Shown here: positions 6,140 to 13,029 of the stretch, in pieces | How positions within the stretch are numbered: the first letter of the stretch is position 1 | Layout: the number at the start of each line of letters is the position of its first letter | Source: Chromatiales bacterium | GTDB lineage: Bacteria > Pseudomonadota > Gammaproteobacteria > Thiohalomonadales > Thiohalomonadaceae | Assembly (NCBI GenBank): GCA_029864785.1 | Contig: JAOTST010000001.1 | Coordinates: 1-14,237 of the forward strand | Reading direction: 5' to 3' | DNA length: 14,237 nt | Notes under the pieces: generated by a model | What the model was told of the DNA's origin: nothing | The model's input: only the letters and a program-made list of their open reading frames with translations | The model's database searches: none | Program-made: the position numbers and the translations under genes

Positions 6140-8020
6140 ATGAAAATGGGGCTATTGGCAAAAAAACATGTGAGATTAGGAGGTAATGTTATCCCTCTTA
6201 TATCGTTTACCTTTGCACTATTTGCCCTATTTATCCTATTTACCTTTATCAGCCTGGATCGCTATCTTGATCAGCTTAACGATGTTACAGAGACGGGTAA
6301 TATCAATAGCCAAAAAATGCGGCTCAATGCGGAGCTTATGGAGCTGGCACGCTCCAGGACGCGATTAACCTCACAAATCATAGATACCGAAGATATCTTT
6401 GAGCAAGATGAGCTCAATATGACTCTGGAAGGTTATGCCGGAGTATTTGCCAATAAAAGAGCACAGATTCTTTCACTGGAACTATCTCCAGAAGAGATCG
6501 ATCTGCTTAATGCACAAACAGAACTTGTCCCGGCTATACTCCCCGCGCAACGGCAGGTAGTCGCGCTGGCAATGAACGGTAACCTAGCAGATAAACAGAA
6601 CGCAGCAACCTTATTTTACGAAAAAGTGCTCCCTAATCAAGGGCAGATGATCTCCCTTTTAGCTAAGTTAATCAGCATCGAGCAGCAGATGATTCTAGAG
6701 CAGGGAGAGGACTCGCAAACCGATGCTCAGGCAATGCGAAAAAAGAGCGTATGGCTTATCGGGGCTGTATTTATCGCTATCGCTATCCTTTCGATTATTG
6801 TGATTATACGTATCCGGCATATTCAGGAAGACCTTTTAACTTCTCACGAAAATCTTGAATTAAAGATTCTGGACAGAACCAGCGAGCTTAAAAATACCCA
6901 AGGAATGTTAAGTACCGTTATTGACACGATTCCCGCCGGCGTTTTCTGGATAGATATCGCCGGGACATATCTCGGTTCAAATATCGTATTTTCCAAAGAT
7001 ATGGGGTATACAACATCGGCTGAACTGATAGGGAAGAGTCTCACCGATATGCCGAAAAAAAGTATCGCCATGGAGTTTTATGATGATATTGAAGATGTCC
7101 GGAGTAGCAATTCAGAACTCAGCAAGGTCATTAAGCATATCAAGAGTGATGGTGATATTTCCTGGGTAGAGATGGCGCTTATCCCGCTGTCAGACAAAAG
7201 GGGAATGGTTATCGGGATACTCGGTGTCTACCAGGATATAACCCAGAGAAAAGAGAGTGAAAAAAATCTACAAAGTGCCATGATAAGTGCTAAAAATGCC
7301 AATATCAGCAAGAGCTTGTTCTTGGCAAATATGTCTCATGAGCTTCGCACACCGATGCATGCCATCCTTAGTTTTTCCCATATCGGTTATAAAAAAATTA
7401 ACTCCGACCCAAGAGAGAAGCTAGGTGAGTATTTTGTAAATATATCGTCTAGTGGAAATCGCCTTCTTCTTCTGCTTAACGATCTGCTAGATCTCTCAAA
7501 ATTGGAAGCTGGACGTATGGAATTTCAATTTCAAATGGACGATTTCAACAAGGTTATTACCGCTGCCATAAAAGAGCTGAACGCATTATTAACGCAACAT
7601 CAATTGAGCATAAATGTAACCGATAGTGATGTAGGTGCTTCCGCCTATTTCGACCCACATAGAATTTTCCAGGTTATCGTCAATTTAATCTCTAATGCGA
7701 TTAAATACTCTTCCGAAGGGGGAAGTATCGCCATCTCACTGGCTGATGCCGAGTTAAACGGACTCGATGCAATATCCTGCTCCGTCATAGACGAGGGCAT
7801 CGGAATTCCAGCAGATGAGCTGGAGATAATATTTGATCAATTTGCTCAATCCAGCAAAACGCATTCTGGTGCAGGAGGGACGGGACTAGGGCTAGCCATC
7901 TGCAAAGAGATTATAGAGGGGCACAAAGGAACCATCGCCGCCAACAATAATCCCTCAGGAGGTGCGATCGTTACATTTGTAATTCCTCGTAACCCTTCCA
8001 CCAAGACAAACCCTACATAA
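6140..8020 (+). CDS. Membrane PAS-domain sensor histidine kinase (orphan)
   Basis: A 626-residue inner-membrane kinase. Transmembrane helices at about 17-38 and 204-225 enclose a helical periplasmic sensor of about 165 residues. A coiled segment (226-255) leads to one PAS domain (about 255-370, ending LGVYQDITQRKESE). The dimerisation/phosphoacceptor domain has LANMSHELRTPMHAIL with H400. The ATPase domain has the N-box NLISNAIKYS (N515), G1 DEGIGIP (551-557), F-box FDQF and G2 GTGLGL (580-585), so all catalytic parts are present. It ends after the ATPase domain with no receiver, and no response-regulator gene lies beside it. No HAMP is evident. A weak GGG at 6136-6138 suits ATG 6146 better than ATG 6140; both are possible. 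The signal sensed is unknown. It converges on the hydrolase gene 20 bases away. Confidence 0.9.
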   Translation: MKMGLLAKKHVRLGGNVIPLISFTFALFALFILFTFISLDRYLDQLNDVTETGNINSQKMRLNAELMELARSRTRLTSQIIDTEDIFEQDELNMTLEGYAGVFANKRAQILSLELSPEEIDLLNAQTELVPAILPAQRQVVALAMNGNLADKQNAATLFYEKVLPNQGQMISLLAKLISIEQQMILEQGEDSQTDAQAMRKKSVWLIGAVFIAIAILSIIVIIRIRHIQEDLLTSHENLELKILDRTSELKNTQGMLSTVIDTIPAGVFWIDIAGTYLGSNIVFSKDMGYTTSAELIGKSLTDMPKKSIAMEFYDDIEDVRSSNSELSKVIKHIKSDGDISWVEMALIPLSDKRGMVIGILGVYQDITQRKESEKNLQSAMISAKNANISKSLFLANMSHELRTPMHAILSFSHIGYKKINSDPREKLGEYFVNISSSGNRLLLLLNDLLDLSKLEAGRMEFQFQMDDFNKVITAAIKELNALLTQHQLSINVTDSDVGASAYFDPHRIFQVIVNLISNAIKYSSEGGSIAISLADAELNGLDAISCSVIDEGIGIPADELEIIFDQFAQSSKTHSGAGGTGLGLAICKEIIEGHKGTIAANNNPSGGAIVTFVIPRNPSTKTNPT

Positions 8021-8039
8021 CGCCGTTAATAGTCTCTAC

Positions 8040-8900
8040 TTATCTCGAGTTAATATCGGCGATAGCTGCATAACGCCTCAACCACCCCACCACACGGCGG
8101 AGTAACTGCTTTTCATAGCCTCGAAATTGATGGTCAGCCCCCTCAAAACGGTGTTGCCGATAAGAGAGCTCTTTAGCTCTCTTCTGGTTAAAACTTTTCG
8201 CTATATCGGCAGCGCGTAGATGTACCGCTTTTTTACCCAGCTCTACACTAATTGCGGTCTGTTCACGTCGACTAGCTGAACCGACAACAGACTCCAAATC
8301 ACGACTGCCATAGAGATCAAAAATCGGCTTCTGAAATTTGCGCAGGAGTAGTGACCCATCAACTTGTTTATCCTCTGTTTGGCTACCATCCATTCCAATA
8401 GCAATGAGCCCCTGAATCTGCTCACTCGGCTTTTTAATCATATAGTCCGCCGCTGCGAGGGCTCCAACACCGTGCCCAATCAACACAATATTAGTAATTT
8501 TTCGAGCTTTTAGCTCCTCAAGTGCCGCATCAATACGGGCAGGAACCATTTCAGACCACTGTTTCAATACTTGCGAGGAAGTTTTGGAAGCGCCCCCTAG
8601 GGCGGGCATTTCAATAGAGAGCGTGCTCCAACCGTAGAGTGGCAACCCACGCCGGAGGGTCTGAATAACCCCCGGCCAATCGGGACGAGCCCCCTGATCG
8701 TGTAACAGGATCACCCCGCCATCAAGACGAGCTGTCTGGCTATGATGGTAGAGGCTCAATACTTCGCTACCACCCACCTTAAGCATTAACCGATCACCAT
8801 TATTGCCGCTTGGCACCGCCTCTACAGCCAGTGACGGCTCTCCTGAGAAGAGTGTTAATAGCAGTATAATAAATGGGAGTATTATCTTATTCACTTTCAT
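8040..8900 (-). CDS. DUF3530-like exported alpha/beta-hydrolase-fold protein
   Basis: A 286-residue protein with an N-terminal signal peptide (hydrophobic IILPFIILLLTLFSG, probable cut after LAVEA or nearby), so periplasmic or membrane-associated. The region GGVILLHDQGARPDWPGVIQ (61-80) and the following LRRGLPLYGWSTLSIEMP are hallmarks of DUF3530 proteins, which have an alpha/beta-hydrolase fold and no assigned function. The nucleophile-elbow position reads IGHGVGA (141-147), with Gly144 where a hydrolase would have Ser. A later GSRD (198-201) and ADHQF (255-259) correspond to the acid and His positions. A catalytic Ser is thus not visible; I recall similar GHGxG elbows in this family, so this may be normal for it. 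It is divergent from rpe. Only a weak GGTGAT (about 10 bases upstream) serves as ribosome-binding site. Confidence 0.82.
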   Translation of the reverse strand: MKVNKIILPFIILLLTLFSGEPSLAVEAVPSGNNGDRLMLKVGGSEVLSLYHHSQTARLDGGVILLHDQGARPDWPGVIQTLRRGLPLYGWSTLSIEMPALGGASKTSSQVLKQWSEMVPARIDAALEELKARKITNIVLIGHGVGALAAADYMIKKPSEQIQGLIAIGMDGSQTEDKQVDGSLLLRKFQKPIFDLYGSRDLESVVGSASRREQTAISVELGKKAVHLRAADIAKSFNQKRAKELSYRQHRFEGADHQFRGYEKQLLRRVVGWLRRYAAIADINSR

Positions 8901-9052
8901 GACAATATCATCACCCTATGCGACGCTCGGTTCAATACCTTTGGCAAATTACCACTATCGCCTAATTCACAATAACCAAGTAAAATGTTCCATTCACTTC
9001 ATGAGAAGTACCCAATTTTAACCCATTAATTCATTTTTAAGAGGCGCCCACC

Positions 9053-9742
9053 ATGGCCAACTTCCAGATTGCCCCGTCCATTCTCTCTGCTGACTTCGCC
9101 CGTCTTGGTGAAGAGGTCGATAACGTTATCAAATCAGGTGCAGATGTTGTTCACTTCGATGTTATGGACAACCATTATGTTCCCAATCTGACCATCGGCC
9201 CCCTCGTCTGTGAAGCGCTACGTAAGCACGGTGTCACTGCCGATATCGATGTGCATCTAATGGTTAAACCGGTTGATCGCATCATCCCCGACTTTGCTGC
9301 TGCCGGCGCCACCTATATCACCTTCCATCCTGAAGCCTCTGAGCATGTTGATCGCTCGCTGCAATTAATCCAGGGTGAGGGCTGCAAGTCAGGTCTAGTG
9401 TTTAATCCTGCAACACCTCTTGATGTACTCGAATGGGTTATCGATAAGGTCGATATGATTTTGCTAATGTCTGTAAACCCCGGTTTTGGTGGTCAATCGT
9501 TTATCCCTGCGACTCTCGATAAACTGCGTCAGGCACGCAAGATTATTGACGCATCGGGTCGCGACATCCGTCTTGAAGTTGATGGTGGTGTTAAGGTCAA
9601 TAACATCAAGGAGATCGCCGAAGCAGGTGCAGATATGTTCGTTGCCGGTTCCGCCGTCTTTGGTGCACGTGATGAGAGTGATGCCAACGATTATGACACG
9701 GTTCTCAAGGCGTTCCGTGAGCAACTGGCTCAAGTTAAATAG
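9053..9742 (+). CDS. rpe: Ribulose-phosphate 3-epimerase
   Basis: A 229-residue cytoplasmic TIM-barrel enzyme that interconverts D-ribulose 5-phosphate and D-xylulose 5-phosphate in the pentose-phosphate pathway and, where present, the Calvin cycle. Expected residues are in place: APSILSADF (7-15), [12 protein letters not shown] with metal ligand H34 and catalytic D36, DVHLMV with H68, the phosphate-gripping loop NPGFGGQ (142-148), and EVDGGV with catalytic D177. The length is normal. AAGAGG (9039-9044) lies 8 bases before the ATG. It heads the set rpe-gph-trpE, common in gammaproteobacteria, with a 20-base gap to gph. The 152-base gap to the divergent gene must hold promoters for both; the best candidate, TTGGCA at 8941, lacks a good -10 box. 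Confidence 0.97.
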   Translation: MANFQIAPSILSADFARLGEEVDNVIKSGADVVHFDVMDNHYVPNLTIGPLVCEALRKHGVTADIDVHLMVKPVDRIIPDFAAAGATYITFHPEASEHVDRSLQLIQGEGCKSGLVFNPATPLDVLEWVIDKVDMILLMSVNPGFGGQSFIPATLDKLRQARKIIDASGRDIRLEVDGGVKVNNIKEIAEAGADMFVAGSAVFGARDESDANDYDTVLKAFREQLAQVK

Positions 9743-9762
9743 CCACTGACAGAAACAGTTTC

Positions 9763-10449
9763 ATGATTACTAAGCCAGAAATGATTCTCATTGATGTGGA
9801 CGGCACACTGGTCGACAGTGTGCCCGACCTCGCCTATTGCGTCGATGAAATGATGAAGCAACTCGACATGCCCGTTCGCGGTGATGCAAAGGTTCGCATG
9901 TGGGTTGGTAATGGTGTTGAACGCCTGGTTCGCCGTGCACTGATTGATCAACTGGATGGCGAGCCCGATGATGCACTCTTCGAGCAGGCCTATCCTATAT
10001 TCCTCGACCTATACGATAAAAATAGTAGTGGGCGCAGCTCCCTCTATCCAGGTGTTGTTGAAGGGCTCGATTATCTACAAAGTGCCGGCTACAAGCTCGG
10101 TTGTGTCACCAACAAAGCTGCTCAATTCACTATCCCCATTCTCAAAGCGCTCAATATTCACGACCGCTTTGAATCGATCATTTGTGGCGACACCCTGCCG
10201 AAGAAAAAGCCAGATCCTCTACCGCTCCTGCACTCTGCCGAGCTGCTAGGATGCCTCCCAGAAAATTCACTGATGCTGGGTGATTCAATGAGTGATGTAA
10301 AGGCGGCGCGTGCAGCGGGTTTTCAGATTATCTGCATGAGTTATGGTTACAACCATGGTGAGGATATTCACGACTCTAATCCCGATGCGGTAATCGATTC
10401 AATGGTTGAGCTTGAAGGACTTATTGAAGGTAAAGAGAAGGCATCATAA
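9763..10449 (+). CDS. gph: Phosphoglycolate phosphatase (HAD family)
   Basis: A 228-residue HAD hydrolase that dephosphorylates 2-phosphoglycolate, a product of Rubisco oxygenation and of DNA 3'-end repair. The four HAD motifs are visible: motif I DVDGTLVDS with nucleophile D11 and acid D13, motif II VTNK (115-118), motif III lysine in KKKPDP (147-152), and motif IV GDSMSD (173-178). An alpha-helical cap (about 20-90) gives the subclass I arrangement of Gph. It follows rpe by 20 bases and precedes trpE, the conserved order that supports Gph over other HAD phosphatases. No strong Shine-Dalgarno sequence precedes the ATG, so coupling to rpe is likely. Its stop TAA shares a base with a small trp-leader-like ORF. 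Confidence 0.93.
   Translation: MITKPEMILIDVDGTLVDSVPDLAYCVDEMMKQLDMPVRGDAKVRMWVGNGVERLVRRALIDQLDGEPDDALFEQAYPIFLDLYDKNSSGRSSLYPGVVEGLDYLQSAGYKLGCVTNKAAQFTIPILKALNIHDRFESIICGDTLPKKKPDPLPLLHSAELLGCLPENSLMLGDSMSDVKAARAAGFQIICMSYGYNHGEDIHDSNPDAVIDSMVELEGLIEGKEKAS
9802..9824 (+). other. Strong 9-bp hairpin inside the start of gph
   Basis: GGCACACTG (9802-9810), loop GTCGA, CAGTGTGCC (9816-9824): a perfect GC-rich stem within codons 14-21 of gph, over the HAD motif I region. No T-run follows. Given the coding constraint and window size it may be chance. Confidence 0.3.
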
Positions 10450-10511
10450 TGAGTATGCACAACACTTTTACATACGCATACGTGTTGAGGGCGAACTGGA
10501 TTCGATGGTAA
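10449..10511 (+). CDS. trpL: Candidate trp operon leader peptide
   Basis: A 20-codon ORF that ends 56 bases before trpE and finishes with ANWIRW, so two of its last four codons are TGG (10497-10499 and 10506-10508), followed by TAA. Its ATG overlaps the gph stop by one base, and AGAAGG (10436-10441) lies 7 bases upstream, a better ribosome-binding site than trpE itself has. Leader peptides with clustered Trp codons control trp genes by attenuation in many proteobacteria: ribosomes stall at TGG when charged tRNA-Trp is scarce and change RNA folding. What is missing is a clear GC-rich terminator with U-run before trpE, so classical attenuation is not proven. A chance short ORF cannot be excluded, but position, Trp codons and ribosome-binding site agree. 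Confidence 0.5.
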   Translation: MSMHNTFTYAYVLRANWIRW

Positions 10512-10567
10512 AGCAGACAACTTAAATCCTCTTTTCCATTTTCCCTCAAATATGTGTATATAGTGTT
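10460..10567 (+). promoter_or_regulatory. Mutually exclusive RNA pairings in the trpE leader
   Basis: Three pairings compete. CAACAC (10460-10465) pairs with GTGTTG (10482-10487). TTGAGGG (10485-10491) pairs with CCCTCAA (10543-10549), spanning both Trp codons and sharing bases with the first. AACACT (10461-10466) can instead pair with AGTGTT (10562-10567), which touches the trpE start codon. A small GGATT/AATCC stem (10498-10502, 10525-10529) can nest inside. No U-run terminator is present. The pairings are seen in the sequence; a regulatory role is inferred. Confidence 0.3.
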
Positions 10568-12058
10568 ATGAAACCAGAACAGTTCGATCTCCTCGCCAAA
10601 GAGGGATACAAAAAAATCCCGATCGTTCGCGAGGTTCTCGCCGATTTAGACACCCCTCTCTCTACCTACCTGAAGCTCGCTAAAGGTCCCTACTCCTACC
10701 TGTTTGAGTCGGTTCAAGGTGGCGAAAAATGGGGGCGTTATTCAATTATTGGGCTACCGTGTCGTACGGTTATCAAAGTTTTTGGGAAAACAATCACCAC
10801 TGAAATTTCCGGTGAGGTAACCGAATCAATCACGGTCGATGACCCTTTAAACTGGATCGAGACATTTCAGAAAAATTACCGCGTTGCCACTCCTGACGGG
10901 CTACCAAAGTTTACCGGTGGGCTGGTCGGCTACTTTGGTTACGATACCATTCGCTACATCGAACCCAAGCTAGCCAACTGCCCCAATCCCGATCTATTAG
11001 AGACACCAGACATTCTGCTAATGGTCTCGGAAGAGGTGGTGGTTTTCGACAACCTCAATGGCCGTCTAAATCTGATAGTGCATGCCGCTCCATCTCTTCC
11101 CAATGCGTTGGAAAACAGTCAAAAGCGACTCGATCAACTTGAGGCTCAACTCCGAACCGCCACTCCCAGAGGCGCGCCACGCCAAGCTGTTGAAATCAAT
11201 GAAGCAGATTTTATATCCGGCTTTACTCAAGATGGTTTTGAAAATGCCGTTGAACGCGCGCGCCAATATATTATCGATGGAGACATCATGCAGGTGGTGC
11301 TTTCGCAGCGCTTATCGATCCCATTCTCGGCGCCACCTCTGGATCTATACCGTGCATTACGCGGCCTCAATCCTTCGCCCTATATGTATTTTCTCGATCT
11401 CGCCGATTTCCATGTCGTTGGCTCATCGCCAGAGATTCTCACCCGCGTCGAGGATGGGATCGTGACCGTCCGCCCAATAGCGGGAACCCGTCCGCGTGGT
11501 GAAACCGAAGAGCAAGATCTCCAACTGGAGCAAGATCTACTCAACGACCCCAAGGAGCTCGCCGAACACCTGATGCTCATCGACCTTGGGCGTAACGATG
11601 TGGGGCGTATCGCTAAAACGGGCACCGTTGAGCTGACCGAAAAGATGAATGTTGAGCGCTACTCGCATGTTATGCACATCGTCTCTAACGTCGAAGGCAA
11701 ACTGAAACAAGAAATGAGCGCAATGGATGCCCTACGCGCCACATTCCCTGCGGGCACTGTATCGGGAGCGGCTAAAATCCGTGCGATGGAGATTATCGAT
11801 GAGCTTGAGCCGGTCAAACGCGGCGTCTACTCCGGTGCAGTTGGCTACCTTGGCTGGAGCGGTAATATGGATACCGCCATCGCAATTCGTACAGCGGTCA
11901 TCAAACAGGGGACTCTGCACATTCAGGCCGGTGCAGGTATCGTCTATGACTCTGTCCCCCAGAAAGAGTGGGATGAGACCATGAACAAAGGGCGCGCCGT
12001 CTTCCGAGCTGTTGCTATGGCCGAGGCAGGTCTTGATGGTACTATCAAGCACCGATAG
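10568..12058 (+). CDS. trpE: Anthranilate synthase component I
   Basis: A 496-residue chorismate-using enzyme; with the glutamine amidotransferase TrpG it makes anthranilate, the committed step to tryptophan. The N-terminal domain has YSYLFES (42-48), the position of the Trp feedback-binding LLES motif, with Ser48 kept. The catalytic domain shows [11 protein letters not shown] (238-248), GSSPEIL (285-291), [10 protein letters not shown] (302-311), DLGRNDVGR (339-347), [15 protein letters not shown] (393-407), [10 protein letters not shown] and [10 protein letters not shown] (453-462). Its length and start ([14 protein letters not shown]) match TrpE rather than PabB. No Shine-Dalgarno sequence precedes the ATG; the sequence there is AT-rich (TATATAGTGTT), so a leaderless start or leader-dependent initiation is possible. 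trpG, trpD and trpC, often next, are not downstream here. The 99-base gap after it has no evident terminator. Confidence 0.97.
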   Translation: MKPEQFDLLAKEGYKKIPIVREVLADLDTPLSTYLKLAKGPYSYLFESVQGGEKWGRYSIIGLPCRTVIKVFGKTITTEISGEVTESITVDDPLNWIETFQKNYRVATPDGLPKFTGGLVGYFGYDTIRYIEPKLANCPNPDLLETPDILLMVSEEVVVFDNLNGRLNLIVHAAPSLPNALENSQKRLDQLEAQLRTATPRGAPRQAVEINEADFISGFTQDGFENAVERARQYIIDGDIMQVVLSQRLSIPFSAPPLDLYRALRGLNPSPYMYFLDLADFHVVGSSPEILTRVEDGIVTVRPIAGTRPRGETEEQDLQLEQDLLNDPKELAEHLMLIDLGRNDVGRIAKTGTVELTEKMNVERYSHVMHIVSNVEGKLKQEMSAMDALRATFPAGTVSGAAKIRAMEIIDELEPVKRGVYSGAVGYLGWSGNMDTAIAIRTAVIKQGTLHIQAGAGIVYDSVPQKEWDETMNKGRAVFRAVAMAEAGLDGTIKHR

Positions 12059-12157
12059 TTACGTTCACAATCCCTTGAGGCTTCCGCATAGACTCCATCC
12101 AAATTTTATAAAATTACATCGTCTAAATCGCTAATCATTTCATTTTATTGAGTATCT

Positions 12158-13012
12158 ATGATGAATAAATTGCTCTTATCTCTTCTTGCTATCTCCTTGC
12201 TCCTGATCTCCCCGCTCGTACCTGCTGCCCATGAATCCCCAAATAGCTCACATGACTACTACACTATTGGTGTTGTTCCTCAGTTTGAGGTGAGACGTCT
12301 CTATAAGATTTGGTCTCCGATCATTAAAGAGCTGGAACGGATAACCGGTCTTAAATTCAAGATTAAAGGCTCACCCACGATCCCCGAATTTGAGCAGGAG
12401 TTTATGGAGGGTAAATTCGACTTCGCCTATATGAATCCCTATCACTCTCTCATCGCCTATGAAGCGATCGGCTATCTCCCTTTAGTACGTGATATAGGGC
12501 GCAGTTTGCATGGCGTGCTTGTTGTCACCAAGAAGAGTGGTATTAACTCCCCAAAAGAGCTGGATGGCAAAGAGATCGCCTTTCCTGCTCCCAATGCACT
12601 AGGTGCCTCGCTACAGATGCGCCAAGAGCTACACGATAAAGTCAAAATTAGTATTCAACCCAAGTATGTCAAGACTCACGACTCGGTCTATCTCAATGTA
12701 CTGCTAGGAAATAGCGCTGCCGGCGGCGGAGTGCAGAAGACCCTTAATAGACAGAAATCCCAGTATAAAAATGCCCTAAAAATAATTCACCAAACACAAG
12801 CTGTTGCCCCCCACCCATTTGTGGTGCACCCAAGAATTTCTAAAGAGATAAGGGCACGCGTACAGCAGGCAATGCTACAGCTCGGCACAACTAAAAAGGG
12901 GCGGGCACTGCTCTCCAAAATTCCGATGAAGAAGATAGGAAAGGCGTCTATTAAGGACTACATGCCGCTTAAAGAGATGGGGCTGGAGCGCTTTTTTGTA
13001 CAATCCTATTAG
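12158..13012 (+). CDS. PhnD-like periplasmic substrate-binding protein
   Basis: A 284-residue exported binding protein of the phosphate/phosphite/phosphonate family. A signal peptide ([20 protein letters not shown] then VPAA) is followed by [20 protein letters not shown], the usual first strand-helix of PhnD-like proteins. [16 protein letters not shown] (88-102) is the ligand-loop region, [22 protein letters not shown] (118-138) the hinge and second lobe, and [22 protein letters not shown] (175-196) the conserved segment with the NSAAGGGV ligand turn. The ligand may be a phosphorus oxyanion but other anions or organics occur in this family. No ABC permease or ATPase is adjacent; instead a membrane histidine kinase starts 17 bases later, suggesting a sensory partner. 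ATG 12158 and 12161 are both possible; the ribosome-binding site is weak. Confidence 0.85.
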   Translation: MMNKLLLSLLAISLLLISPLVPAAHESPNSSHDYYTIGVVPQFEVRRLYKIWSPIIKELERITGLKFKIKGSPTIPEFEQEFMEGKFDFAYMNPYHSLIAYEAIGYLPLVRDIGRSLHGVLVVTKKSGINSPKELDGKEIAFPAPNALGASLQMRQELHDKVKISIQPKYVKTHDSVYLNVLLGNSAAGGGVQKTLNRQKSQYKNALKIIHQTQAVAPHPFVVHPRISKEIRARVQQAMLQLGTTKKGRALLSKIPMKKIGKASIKDYMPLKEMGLERFFVQSY

Positions 13013-13029
13013 TGCACCAGTTTAATTTA

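Noticed and set aside
8021-8062. CGCCG...CGGCG inverted repeat between the kinase and hydrolase genes as a bidirectional terminator
   Set aside because: The stem is broken by unpaired bases, lacks T-runs on either side and runs into coding sequence.
8901-9052. Promoter for rpe at TTGGCA (8941-8946)
   Set aside because: The -10 region at the right spacing (TAATTC) matches the consensus poorly; I cannot place the start of transcription.
10568-12058. Long antisense frames opposite trpE, rpe, aapP and djlA
   Set aside because: Shadows of strongly coding plus-strand genes with recognised motifs; none has a ribosome-binding site or a recognisable protein sequence.
12158-13012. Calling the binding protein phnD of a phosphonate transporter
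   Set aside because: No phnC/phnE neighbour is present and the adjacent gene is a kinase; family membership does not fix the ligand.
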